A stretch of DNA of 41,709 nt from Legionella sp. (GCA_031291095.1 JARLJR010000146.1:1-41709); one strand, 5' to 3'. Positions 25,557 to 33,372 are shown, counted from the stretch's first letter. Made by a program: numbers and translations. The notes: generated from the letters alone by a model not told the origin.

Positions 25557-25797
25557 AGAAAATTTACCCAAAATTCAATATGCGCAGACTTTAACAGAGC
25601 AGTATTAACAAAATATTAATATGCAGGATAAACTGCATGTAAAAGATAAATAATTGTGGAATCCATTAAATCACTTCCTTTAATTAAAAATTAACTCCAA
25701 TAAATACAACTAATTATTAAAGATTGAGAAAGTGAAATTTGGTGTATCGGTGAATACGAGCTAGAATTACTATTAGTTCATGAGCAAGGAGATTATC

Positions 25798-25947
25798 ATG
25801 ACCAAGCAACATGCACATGGAAAAGCAAGTCTGCCCTTAAGTTCCCAAGGAGAGAGGAAAGCCTCACCTCCCACCAAACAAAACAAAAATGATCATTCCT
25901 TGAAAGAACGTGATCGCCTTAAAGGCAGTAAGGATTCTCACAAATAA
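25798..25947 (+). CDS. Small basic hydrophilic protein (49 aa)
   Basis: ATG 25798 with caaggag 7 nt upstream codes MTKQHAHGKASLPLSSQGER, then KASPPTKQNKNDHSLKERDR and LKGSKDSHK. It is Lys/His/Ser/Gln rich and probably disordered, like small stress-linked KGG-type proteins. It lies 47 bp before the glycine-zipper gene and is probably co-transcribed with it. Confidence 0.6.
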   Translation: MTKQHAHGKASLPLSSQGERKASPPTKQNKNDHSLKERDRLKGSKDSHK

Positions 25948-25994
25948 GAGTCAGCCTTCCCTCGGTTGGCCTTCATTTTATTAGGAGAAAAATC

Positions 25995-26489
25995 ATGGAT
26001 AGAGTAAATGATATTCATATGACTACACAATTATTTAAGACTAGAGTAGAGGCAGAAAAAGCCTATCAGGAAGCTTTAGATGCAGGTTATGTGCCTGAGG
26101 ACATTAATATTTTGATGTCAGAAAATTCACGAAATCAATATGTTGATTCCGTCCTGGTTAAAGAAGGCTCAAAAGCAGGCACTGGTGCTGGCATAGGAGG
26201 AGCAACAGGCGCTGCCGTTGGGGGATTAGTAGCTGCTTTAGCTGCCGTAGGTACTTCTTTAATCATACCCGGATTAAATTTAGTTGTCGCCGGTCCCTTA
26301 GCTGCAGGTCTTGCAGGAGCTGGGGCAGGGGGTATTGCAGGTGGAACAGTGGGCGCATTAGTAGGATGGGGTATCCCTGAAGATAAAGCGAAGGTATTTG
26401 CATCAGGTATTGAATCAGGAGGGGTTGTTCTCAGTGTTAATGAACATGATCCCAACACCCATTTAAACGAAAAATGGATGCATCATTAA
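25995..26489 (+). CDS. General-stress (YflT-like) protein with glycine-zipper membrane segments
   Basis: 164 residues. Residues about 10-50 (TTQLFKTRVEAEKAYQEAL, VPEDINILMS) are the YflT/GSP17M-like alpha-beta N-domain. The centre from 55 to 130 is Gly/Ala rich with GxxxG spacing (GAGIGGATGAAVGGLVAAL, AGLAGAGAGGIAGGTVGALVG), forming membrane-inserting glycine zippers. It ends with a strand VVLSVNEHDPN. Ribosome site taggag is about 7 nt upstream. It is flanked by the small basic protein and DUF3309 copy 2, echoing the stress cluster at 19.9-21.4 kb. Confidence 0.8.
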   Translation: MDRVNDIHMTTQLFKTRVEAEKAYQEALDAGYVPEDINILMSENSRNQYVDSVLVKEGSKAGTGAGIGGATGAAVGGLVAALAAVGTSLIIPGLNLVVAGPLAAGLAGAGAGGIAGGTVGALVGWGIPEDKAKVFASGIESGGVVLSVNEHDPNTHLNEKWMHH

Positions 26490-26497
26490 TCTATATG

Positions 26498-26528
26498 GCC
26501 AGTGAGTTTTTCAAGAAAACTCACTGGC
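26498..26528. terminator. 13-bp stem hairpin after the glycine-zipper gene
   Basis: gccagtgagtttt (26498-26510) and aaaactcactggc (26516-26528), 5-nt loop. There is no T-run, so it may only attenuate read-through into the DUF3309 gene or protect the upstream mRNA end. Confidence 0.55.
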
Positions 26529-26556
26529 TATGGGCCACTAATTAAAGAGGTCAGAT

Positions 26557-26709
26557 ATGGTAACCGTTCTTGTTATTATTCTCATCCTTCTGGTAATTGG
26601 GGGGCTACCCCGTTGGAATTACAGTAAAGAATGGGGCTATGGTCCTAGCGGTTTGTTAGGAACAATTTTACTCATACTTCTCATTTTAATTCTTTTAGGC
26701 AGAGTTTGA
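26557..26709 (+). CDS. DUF3309 small membrane protein, copy 2
   Basis: 50 residues, ATG 26557 after agaggtcag. The sequence begins MVTVLVIILILLVIGGLPRW and continues NYSKEWGYGPSGLLG, then a second helix ending LILLGRV. It matches the copy at 20217-20372 closely in the whole centre. Opposite strand and about 6 kb separation suggest an older duplication rather than a recent tandem one. Confidence 0.87.
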   Translation: MVTVLVIILILLVIGGLPRWNYSKEWGYGPSGLLGTILLILLILILLGRV

Positions 26710-26732
26710 AAAAGGGGACAAAGTCCCCTTTT
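26710..26732 (+). terminator. Rho-independent terminator of the DUF3309 copy 2 operon
   Basis: A perfect 10-bp stem aaaaggggac / gtccccttttc with a 3-nt loop, ending in a short T-run, directly after the stop codon. Confidence 0.75.
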
Positions 26733-27039
26733 CACCTATTCATCATAAAATTAGAAATAGATTTGATAGCTGTTGTGGCAACAACAACTCAGGCCAATGG
26801 GCTTTATCAAATCCTGGGGTATGATTAAACGCCCTCCATATAACTCCTTACCCGAACGTTCTCATTGTTTTAAGTGAGGCTGCTTATTTTGGAAAAGCTA
26901 TAATTGGACGGTTATAGGATTTATGATTAACAGTTATGCAGCTTGGAACTGGAATAGAAAAAAGTTGATGACAATTTACATTCCAAATTTTTAATGCCAG
27001 ATTAAACGTAATAGTAGATATTAAATGGAGTTATAACTA
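26733..27039. other. Intergenic upstream of nhaA
   Basis: 307 bp with no convincing gene. The ribosome site tggag at 27025-27029 precedes the GTG start of nhaA. Confidence 0.4.
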
Positions 27040-28371
27040 GTGCCACTAAATCCACAATTACCTAAAGAACCCATTCATTTGATATCCAAACCATTGGCAC
27101 AATATATTCGTATTGAGACAAGTACAGCATGCTTATTGCTATTATCTACTCTTATTTCATTAATCATTGCAAATTCTCCATGGTCAAAGCCTTTTTTATC
27201 TATTTGGGAAATACCGTTGGGGATTCATGTGGGAAATTTCGAATTTTCTCGTTCGGTGCATGGGTGGATTAACGATGGCTTAATGACGTTATTTTTCTTT
27301 TTTGTTTCTTTAGAATTGAAAAGAGAGTTCGTGTTTGGGGAGTTACAAAATCCTAGGATCGCTGCATTTCCTGTTATGGCAGCATTGGGTGGGATGCTTG
27401 TGCCTGCTTTTATTTATCTCATACTTCAATCAGGTGAACCAGGGCAGAAAGGATGGGGCACGGTCATGGCAACCGATACGGCTTTTGTGATTGGCTGCTT
27501 GGCACTTTTGGGTAAAAATATTCCTCAAAGCCTTCGTTTGTTCATGTTGTCACTTGCAATTATTGATGACATTGGCGCAATTCTGGTTGTTGCCATCGGG
27601 TATAGTCATGGGATTTCTGGGATGCCTCTACTTGTATCGGTAATAGGGTTTATTTTTATACACATAATGAAAACACTGGGAATTCGTAATATAGCCGCTT
27701 ATTTTTTTATTGGTTCTTTTATTTGGATAGCAATCGATGCATCGGGCATTCATCCCACCGTTACCGGCGTTATTTTAGGCTTAATGGCTCCTACTAAAAC
27801 ATGGGTTAGTGATAAACGACTACATAACATTTTGGAACATATGATTTCTTATCCACCAGGAGAGCATTGGAGTGGCGATACTGAGGATCGTAAAGCACTG
27901 CTCATGACCGAAGTAGCTGCCCGTGAAGTACTTTCCCCAGTTGAACGATTAGAAATTTTTTTACATCCATGGATAGGCTATTTCATTTTGCCTTTATTTG
28001 CATTAGCTAACGCAGGAGTGCCAATATCCTCTTCAGATTTTACCCATGGAGTGACTGTTGCTGTTTTTTTAGGTTTCATTTTGGGAAAACCCATAGGAGT
28101 TTTTATTTTTAGTTTTATCGCTGAATTTTCTGGGCTAGCGGTTAGGCCTAGAGATCTTAATTGGGTATTGTTAGCCGGTGGCAGTATATTAACCGGGATC
28201 GGATTTACAATGGCTATTTTCATCGCTAATTTATCGTTCGAGCCAGACCTTGTTAATGCGGCTCGACTAGGGATACTGTCAGCAAGTGTTTTTTGTGCTC
28301 TGACAGGGATTTCTGTTCTTTTAGTATATAAATTTTATATAAATCACAACAAAACTAATCTCAACCTATAA
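27040..28371 (+). CDS. nhaA: Na+/H+ antiporter NhaA
   Basis: 443 residues, GTG start. NhaA exchanges internal Na+ or Li+ for two protons and governs pH and salt homeostasis. Signatures: RIETSTACLLLLSTLISLI (first helix), FFFVSLELKREFVFGEL, then ATDTAFVIGCLALLG with the equivalent of E. coli Asp133, and LAIIDDIGAILVVAIGYS with the ion-binding Asp pair (Asp163/164 equivalents). The chain is longer than E. coli NhaA by about 55 residues, mostly in a hydrophilic loop near 265-305 (HWSGDTEDRKALLMTEVAAR). Eleven to twelve helices are expected. It follows the stress cluster but has its own promoter region. Confidence 0.95.
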   Translation: MPLNPQLPKEPIHLISKPLAQYIRIETSTACLLLLSTLISLIIANSPWSKPFLSIWEIPLGIHVGNFEFSRSVHGWINDGLMTLFFFFVSLELKREFVFGELQNPRIAAFPVMAALGGMLVPAFIYLILQSGEPGQKGWGTVMATDTAFVIGCLALLGKNIPQSLRLFMLSLAIIDDIGAILVVAIGYSHGISGMPLLVSVIGFIFIHIMKTLGIRNIAAYFFIGSFIWIAIDASGIHPTVTGVILGLMAPTKTWVSDKRLHNILEHMISYPPGEHWSGDTEDRKALLMTEVAAREVLSPVERLEIFLHPWIGYFILPLFALANAGVPISSSDFTHGVTVAVFLGFILGKPIGVFIFSFIAEFSGLAVRPRDLNWVLLAGGSILTGIGFTMAIFIANLSFEPDLVNAARLGILSASVFCALTGISVLLVYKFYINHNKTNLNL

Positions 28372-28504
28372 AAAGCTACAAATATAATTATGCTATAATT
28401 AAACATAGATTGTATAAACATTTATCTTTCGATCTTCCTAGAATATTTAATCACATTATACCTTCTTAGGGTGCGCCTTTATTTACTTTATATCGAGAGT
28501 TAAA

Positions 28505-28696
28505 ATGTTTACTTACACTGCAACAATATATTTTGATGATGTCGAAATAACGACGTGCTCTGGGGATAATTTAGAATCTCTTGTGGTTTGGATGTTAGCT
28601 CAGGCTCAAGGACAATTGGGTAACTTAAGTGGCCAAATTACTAATAACAAATCGCATTTAGTCGAAAGAGAGTTCCAAGCATGTGCGTATGATTAG
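28505..28696 (+). CDS. Small hypothetical protein (63 aa)
   Basis: MFTYTATIYFDDVEITTCSG and the following DNLESLVVWMLAQAQGQLGN give a beta-strand pair then a helix. No signal peptide. A gagag site lies 6-7 nt upstream. It is a plausible small cytosolic protein; no family is recognised. Confidence 0.55.
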   Translation: MFTYTATIYFDDVEITTCSGDNLESLVVWMLAQAQGQLGNLSGQITNNKSHLVEREFQACAYD

Positions 28697-28906
28697 CTTT
28701 TTCTTATACGTTTTCGTTCCATTGCATTATTCGCCTTTTTTCAATTGGCTAATAAACGCATGTAAGGCTTTGACAAGATCAGTAAATAATGGCTCTTTCC
28801 TACCAAGCAATTTAAACCCTATCGCTAAACAGCGTACTTTTCTTAATGTTTGAGATATTTATTGTGCTATATATTAAGATGTTTACTATTTAGCAGATTA
28901 CTTATT

Positions 28907-29869
28907 ATGGAAATTAAATTAGATACCGTTAATGAGAAGGCGATTACCGCAAAAGCGGTGGTTATTGGTTGCTCACATAACAACAGTGAGTGCAATCATA
29001 AAATACATCCATCAACAGATGCATTTTTTACGATTGATATCCTGCCAAAGCTAGAACCGGATCTTTGTATGGATGTCACGAAGGACGCTGTGCCTGAGTA
29101 TTTAAAAAATAAATTCCAGTTAGCTATTTTAGAGTTTTTGCCTTCCGATGTTTACAATTTAAATAAAGCCGCGAAAGTGCTCTTTAAGATTGATGGGGAA
29201 ATGGGGTGGCATCATATAAAAGAGCTGGTTCATGATGATGGATTTATAATGGTGGTTGGGAATTCAACTAGTTTTGGTTACCGTAGTTTCTTAGCTAATT
29301 TAAAATTTCTTGAACTTGCTCATAGTGAAGATTTTAAGAGTTCTGTTATTCTTATACCTAAAAATCAAAACTTAACAGCCTTGGAGGTAAAAGAACAAAT
29401 TCAGCACTTACCTCAGGAATTACAAGACTCCATTCACACCGCAATTACTCAGGAATTTATACCCTCTCAATCAAATGATTTTTGTAAACTGAATTATGTT
29501 CCATCTGAAGTAAATGCAGAGTTAGTTGACACGCTTAATCAATATCGCAGTTTCATGCTATTTGTACCAAATTTCCATCTCGATGAGGAACTATGCAAAG
29601 AAATAGACGCTGCAGATGCGTTGATTGACGTTTTGCTTGGCAATGCCCCGGAATCCTCTTTAGATGTTCACCAAAGTGCTTTAACAGGCGAGCGTTTAGG
29701 AGAAATAATCAAAATTGGTTTAAATGGGAGGCCTATTAGTGAACTGATTGATAGGGTTGGCAATACAGAACCTTTTAATGACTTTAAAGTAAAATATGCG
29801 GATATAAAACAACAACGTTCAGCTGAAGAGAACGTAGACCAGTCCTTTAATCCCGGATATAATTCGTAG
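28907..29869 (+). CDS. Hypothetical protein with a methyltransferase-like N-domain, possible effector
   Basis: 320 residues from ATG 28907; a TTG 19 codons upstream adds a hydrophobic stretch but no ribosome site. The order KAVVIGCSHNN, DAFFTIDILPKLEPDLCMDV, PEYLKNKFQLAILEFLPSDV and VHDDGFIMVVGNSTSFGY follows the strand order of a Rossmann-like class I methyltransferase, although the G-x-G loop is degenerate. The second half is helical with an acidic tail (SAEENVDQSFNPGYNS). Function is not assigned. Confidence 0.55.
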   Translation: MEIKLDTVNEKAITAKAVVIGCSHNNSECNHKIHPSTDAFFTIDILPKLEPDLCMDVTKDAVPEYLKNKFQLAILEFLPSDVYNLNKAAKVLFKIDGEMGWHHIKELVHDDGFIMVVGNSTSFGYRSFLANLKFLELAHSEDFKSSVILIPKNQNLTALEVKEQIQHLPQELQDSIHTAITQEFIPSQSNDFCKLNYVPSEVNAELVDTLNQYRSFMLFVPNFHLDEELCKEIDAADALIDVLLGNAPESSLDVHQSALTGERLGEIIKIGLNGRPISELIDRVGNTEPFNDFKVKYADIKQQRSAEENVDQSFNPGYNS

Positions 29870-29976
29870 TGAGGCATTCCAGACTTCTGCAGTATCGGAT
29901 TTACTTGCATAAATTAAGCCTTATTAATTAATATGGGCTTAAAATTTTACGAATAGGGTTGAGAACGCAGGATGCT

Positions 29977-30912
29977 ATGTCAAACCACATCAATCTTTTA
30001 AGCGCCATGCGAGGATGGTTATTTTTATTGCTCATATTCTGGGTGAACTTGGCCATAGCGACTCAGCCGCCATCCATCGGAAATTTTTCTTTATCCTCCT
30101 CACAACAACCTGGCCCATTTTTCTCTTTTGGTCAAAATATTATTGATAAAAATCAATTGATTGTTTCTTATACTCCTGATTATTTATACAGTAAACCGCA
30201 GAGTATTCTTGAGGGAACTCCATCTTTTCTCTATGGGATAACTGATTCCGCCTCTTTGTTGTTGACCGTTCCTATTGCTTTAAAATATACAACGGGCACA
30301 AAAACCATGTCTGGGATGGGTGATTTGGTTCTCGATTTAGAATATGCTTTTTACAGTAGGGAAAACACCCACTATTCAGATCAAGCTACGATTATTTTCT
30401 CGCCTACATTTCCTACCAGTAATTTAGATGAAATTTCTAAAAAACTTGATCCAGCTAGTCGTACATCCGGCTTTTCTAGAGAAAACGCGCCTTCTAGTTT
30501 CAATGCAATGACCTATTTCATTGGCTCAACTTACTCACGTACTTTGGTTGACTGGTATGGCTTTGTTGCTCCAGGAGTTCTATTCATCGACAAACATGAT
30601 TCCATTCAACAAGGCGCACAATATTATTACAATTTAGGAATAGGGCATAATATTAAAGCGGTAGAAAAAAAATATATATTCTTAGGCTTAGTGGAGTTAA
30701 ATGGTCAATATAGCGATAGAACCAAATTAGGTTCAGATGTTGTTCCGAATACTGGGGGAAATATTATTTATGCAACGCCATCTCTTTGGTTTTCTACTCC
30801 TGAAATGACGTTCCAAGTCGGTATTTCCTTACCCATTACGCAACGTTGGTATGGTAATCAAAGTAAAATTTCCTACTATTCAGGGGCTATTGTTACCTGG
30901 ACTATTCATTAA
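29977..30912 (+). CDS. Outer-membrane beta-barrel protein (MetA/transporter-like)
   Basis: 311 residues from ATG 29977 (agga 4 nt upstream; an in-frame TTG at 29959 is less likely). Signal peptide MSNHINLLSAMRGWLFLLLI continuing FWVNLAIA-T. The mature chain has repeating amphipathic strands (NQLIVSYTPDYLYSKPQSIL, GITDSASLLLTVPIALKY, MSGMGDLVLDLEYAFYS, ATPSLWFSTPEMTFQVGIS) and ends in an aromatic strand VTWTIH. The GMGDLVL motif is common to barrel proteins of the phenol MetA-pathway-like family. Outer-membrane location is supported; substrate is unknown. Confidence 0.75.
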   Translation: MSNHINLLSAMRGWLFLLLIFWVNLAIATQPPSIGNFSLSSSQQPGPFFSFGQNIIDKNQLIVSYTPDYLYSKPQSILEGTPSFLYGITDSASLLLTVPIALKYTTGTKTMSGMGDLVLDLEYAFYSRENTHYSDQATIIFSPTFPTSNLDEISKKLDPASRTSGFSRENAPSSFNAMTYFIGSTYSRTLVDWYGFVAPGVLFIDKHDSIQQGAQYYYNLGIGHNIKAVEKKYIFLGLVELNGQYSDRTKLGSDVVPNTGGNIIYATPSLWFSTPEMTFQVGISLPITQRWYGNQSKISYYSGAIVTWTIH

Positions 30913-30937
30913 GAAACACTATTCAACAATCCTCTCG

Positions 30938-30964
30938 TTGTCATACTTGGAATTATGCTATACT
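30938..30964 (+). promoter_or_regulatory. Promoter of the toxin-antitoxin operon
   Basis: Extended -10 TGcTATACT (30956-30964) with TTGTCA (30938-30943) 15 bp upstream. The -10 box overlaps the operator repeats, as expected for autoregulation. Confidence 0.55.
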
Positions 30965-30993
30965 ACAAATGTAGCAAAAAATTACTATTGTAG
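30963..30993. promoter_or_regulatory. Operator-like inverted repeats of the toxin-antitoxin operon
   Basis: ctacaaatgtag at 30963-30974 and ctattgtag at 30985-30993; the outermost ctacaa and ttgtag are inverted repeats across 31 bp. They lie between the -10 box and the ribosome site of the antitoxin. Confidence 0.55.
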
Positions 30994-31002
30994 GTGGACT
31001 TT

Positions 31003-31230
31003 ATGGGAATCCCAATTAGAATTGATGAAAGTATTTATAATGAGGCCAAAAAAGTTGCTTCTGCAGAATTTCGTTCTATTCCAAATCAAATAGAATATTG
31101 GGCTAAATTAGGAAAATGTGCCTTGGATAATCCTGATTTACCTATCGAGTTTATCAAAGACGTTTTGCTTTCTAAGCTTCAAGACAAGTCATTAGCTGAG
31201 CCTTTCAAATTTGAGGGCGAAGGTGAGTGA
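31003..31230 (+). CDS. ParD-like antitoxin
   Basis: 75 residues from ATG 31003 (taggtgg 6 nt upstream; an in-frame GTG at 30994 overlaps that site). MGIPIRIDESIYNEAKKVAS starts with a beta-strand then helix, as in ribbon-helix-helix DNA-binding antitoxins, and the NQIEYWAKLGKCALDNPDLP block is typical of the ParD-like family. The C-terminal KSLAEPFKFEGEGE would wrap the toxin. It overlaps the toxin start by 8 nt. Confidence 0.82.
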   Translation: MGIPIRIDESIYNEAKKVASAEFRSIPNQIEYWAKLGKCALDNPDLPIEFIKDVLLSKLQDKSLAEPFKFEGEGE

Positions 31231-31501
31231 TATAGAAATAAGGCAAATGCCGGCGTTTAAGAAAGCCTATAAAAAACTTCCCACCTCGCATAAATCCATC
31301 GTGAATGAAGCGATACGTACAATTATTAGTGATCCTCAAATTGGCGAAGAGAAAAGGGGTGATTTGGCTGGTATTTATGTCTACAAATTTAAAATCAATC
31401 ATCAACAATTTCTTTTGGCTTATGAGTGGAATCCAAATTTAAGGCTCTTATTAGCACTCGGAGTGCATGAAAATTTCTATCGAGATCACAAGGGAAAATA
31501 A
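31223..31501 (+). CDS. RelE/ParE-superfamily toxin
   Basis: 92 residues from GTG 31223 (gaggg site 5-6 nt upstream); longer TTG starts at 31211 are possible. IEIRQMPAFKKAYKKLPTSH, then GDLAGIYVYKFKINHQQFLL and LLLALGVHENFYRDHK follow the RelE/ParE fold: two helices then a beta-sheet with the basic and aromatic residues of the family. The target may be mRNA on the ribosome (RelE type) or gyrase (ParE type). The overlap GTGAGTGA with the antitoxin ensures coupled synthesis. Confidence 0.85.
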   Translation: MSDIEIRQMPAFKKAYKKLPTSHKSIVNEAIRTIISDPQIGEEKRGDLAGIYVYKFKINHQQFLLAYEWNPNLRLLLALGVHENFYRDHKGK

Positions 31502-31533
31502 TAGTGCTAGCAACATTGTAGAATAATGCGTAG

Positions 31534-31556
31534 GCTGGGCTGCTGCAAAGCCCAGC
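31534..31556. repeat. Small GCTGGGC hairpin repeat, copy 2
   Basis: gctgggct / agcccagc arms with a 7-nt loop, flanked by tag. The inverted orientation of copy 1 at 801-821 keeps the same gtaggctgggc outer sequence. It lies between convergent toxin and maf genes and may act as a bidirectional terminator. Confidence 0.6.
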
Positions 31557-31562
31557 AAACAT

Positions 31563-32165
31563 TTAACTAATGCTTGGACTAGGTTCTTCAGAGAGTTTTT
31601 TCATAATTTCCTCAATAGGCAAACCCATCACATTGTAATAGGAGCCTTTGATTTCTTTAACAAAGGTATCATGCACGCTTTGGATACCGTATCCTCCTGC
31701 CTTATCAAAAGGATCTCCGGAATCAATATAATTTTGTATTTGTTGTTCCGTAAGACGGTGAAAAGTAATCTGCGTTGCCACGCAATCAATCCACCATCGT
31801 TGCTCTGGTAGAAAAACGAGGGCATAACCAGTATAAACCGTATGGGATTTTCCACTGAGCATGCTTAACATTCGGTATGCGTCGGTGGAGTCGTGAGGTT
31901 TTTCTAAAATATGATTCTCATAAGCTACAGTGGTATCTGCTGCAAGAATTACGTCTGCTGAGCGCGCATCAACCCGCGGCAAAATAGCTTGTGCTTTTTC
32001 TTTTGCAAGTCGGGTTACATAGGCTTTAGCCTCTTCGTCTTTTTGCTGAATCTCTTCAATATTTGCGGGCATAACAACAGCAGCTAATCCATGCTCTTGT
32101 ATTATTTGCAAGCGTCGCGGAGATGTGCTGGCTAGAATTACTTTTAATAAATGCATCGGTTTCAT
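31563..32165 (-). CDS. maf: Maf-type nucleoside triphosphate pyrophosphatase (YhdE-like)
   Basis: 200 residues from ATG 32165; a TTG start eight codons earlier and an ATG three codons later are alternatives. Maf proteins hydrolyse dTTP/UTP or modified nucleotides to monophosphates. VILASTSPRRLQIIQEHGL is the substrate-binding loop; ILAADTTVAYENHILEKP contains the catalytic Asp, followed by AYRMLSMLSGKSHTVYTG, and DPFDKAGGYGIQSVHDTFV is the motif of the YhdE (dTTP/UTP) subfamily rather than YceF. Length is normal. A housekeeping gene at the border of the effector-rich part. Confidence 0.9.
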   Translation of the reverse strand: MKPMHLLKVILASTSPRRLQIIQEHGLAAVVMPANIEEIQQKDEEAKAYVTRLAKEKAQAILPRVDARSADVILAADTTVAYENHILEKPHDSTDAYRMLSMLSGKSHTVYTGYALVFLPEQRWWIDCVATQITFHRLTEQQIQNYIDSGDPFDKAGGYGIQSVHDTFVKEIKGSYYNVMGLPIEEIMKKLSEEPSPSIS

Positions 32166-32367
32166 AAAGCGCTCATGAGATATCAACAATTAACAAGGGG
32201 TTAATTTTATCTGCCACTTCGTGCAGAAAAAAGCTTCGAACAAAAAAAATTATTTTTTAGACTTCATACCCATGAACAAGTGCAAAATTATCTTGCAATG
32301 ATCAGTCTTAAATGGCTATTCTAAAAATGCGCGGATTGGGCAATTTTATTATTTTTGGAGAACAAGG

Positions 32368-32895
32368 ATGAAATGTTTTGGTTTAGCAACAAAGTCTGGT
32401 AACACCCCATTTACCTGGCATATTCCAGGTAATAGTTTATTCGGTATGTTTAGTAAAATTTTCCCCGAATCGACTAAGAAAGAAATCACCGACTTTTGTG
32501 ACACGCAGGTACAGACGGCTCAAATTCACTATTTTAATAAAGATAGCTATTGGTTTTCAGTGTATAAAGTTAAAGAAAATTGTTGCATCGTTGCAGCAGA
32601 TTGTAAACTGAATGCTTCCCAAATGTCTTACCTTTATTTATATCTTTTCGATGAAAAAATACCCATGGCAACAGCAGCAAGTAATTTAGAAAAATATACT
32701 CAAAATGAAAAAATAAGTGAAATAAAGGAATCATTGGAAGAAACCACAAAATTAATGAAAAACAATATTGATCTCATGTTACAACGCCAAGAAAAAATAG
32801 AGGACTTGGCAGAAAGAAGCGATGCACTTGCTAAAGAAGCTCAGTCATTCAAGCATAAGACACAAGAACTAAATAGTTGCTGCACGCTCATATAG
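32368..32895 (+). CDS. Ykt6-like R-SNARE mimic with longin domain and CaaX box
   Basis: 175 residues, close to eukaryotic Ykt6 (about 198). Residues about 1-105 look like a longin domain: GMFSKIFPESTKKEI, VQTAQIHYFNKDSYWFSVYK and CCIVAADCKLNASQMSYLYL match the Ykt6 order of strands and helices. Residues about 113-167 are a SNARE motif (EKISEIKESLEETTKLM, then NNIDLMLQRQEKIEDLAERS, DALAKEAQSFKHKTQ) whose ionic-layer residue is Arg140, so an R-SNARE. It closely follows human Ykt6 around LQRGEKLDDLVSKSE. The end NSCCTLI gives Cys171 (palmitoylation candidate) and CaaX box C172-T-L-I for host prenylation. Ribosome site ggag is 8 nt before the ATG. A Dot/Icm effector acting on host membrane fusion is strongly inferred. 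Legionella already has a prenylated Qc-SNARE mimic, LseA; this one is of the R type. Confidence 0.9.
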   Translation: MKCFGLATKSGNTPFTWHIPGNSLFGMFSKIFPESTKKEITDFCDTQVQTAQIHYFNKDSYWFSVYKVKENCCIVAADCKLNASQMSYLYLYLFDEKIPMATAASNLEKYTQNEKISEIKESLEETTKLMKNNIDLMLQRQEKIEDLAERSDALAKEAQSFKHKTQELNSCCTLI

Positions 32896-32968
32896 TAATG
32901 GATCCCCTTATTTACACTGTCTGTAAGGAGCCTTCATTTTTAATAGGATTATAATTTTCTTTAATGTT

Positions 32969-33008
32969 TATAATATACCTTGATTTGTCCAAATCAAGGT
33001 ATATTATA
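32969..33008. terminator. 18-bp perfect hairpin after the SNARE-like gene
   Basis: Arms tataatataccttgattt (32969-32986) and 32991-33008 with a gtcc loop. The stem is exact. There is no T-run after it on the plus strand; it may be a terminator or a processed mRNA end. Confidence 0.6.
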
Positions 33009-33038
33009 AAACCTTGCTCACGCCTCATGGACTAGAGA

Positions 33039-33367
33039 ATGTTTCTCTCTGATACGGACTGTAATTTCTTTTTTAATAATGGATATCTTGTTCTTCAAGA
33101 TTTTTTTCTGCAGAAACCTGTGATCGTTTAAAACAACGTATGGAGCATCTTATTGCGACAACGGCAGACTCTATCCCACAAACTATTTTTTCTACCCATA
33201 CAAATGAACATGCGAAGCAGCGCTATTTTTTAGATTCAGGCGATCGCATCCATTATTTTTTCGAAACCGATGCCTTTGATGAGCAAGGTAATACTACTCG
33301 CCCATTTTCCCAGTCAATCAATAAAGTAGGGCATGCACTACACGAATTAGATCCGGTGTTGAATTAA
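33039..33367 (+). pseudogene. Phytanoyl-CoA dioxygenase (PhyH)-like remnant with frameshift
   Basis: From ATG 33039 one frame codes MFLSDTDCNFFFNNGYLVLQ DFF up to a run of seven T. With one more T the frame continues FSAETCDRLKQRMEHLIATT and onwards, through HYFFETDAFDEQG and SINKVGHALHELDPVLN, to TAA at 33365-33367. NGYLVL..FF.AE.CD.L is the N-terminal signature of PhyH-type Fe(II)/2-oxoglutarate enzymes. About 109 codons remain of the usual 250-300, and the metal-binding HxD...H part is missing. So the gene is both frameshifted at the T-run and truncated at its 3' end. A short 75-codon frame from ATG 33140 could still be translated but is unlikely to work. Confidence 0.75.
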
Positions 33368-33372
33368 AATTC

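Noticed and set aside
26135-26458. Pro/Ala-rich open frame opposite the glycine-zipper gene
   Set aside because: Antisense of Gly/Ala codons produces Pro/Ala-rich frames; the plus-strand gene has the ribosome site.
32190-32367. PmrA or CpxR box before the Ykt6-like gene
   Set aside because: Only short partial matches (cttaa) were found, not the spaced repeats required.
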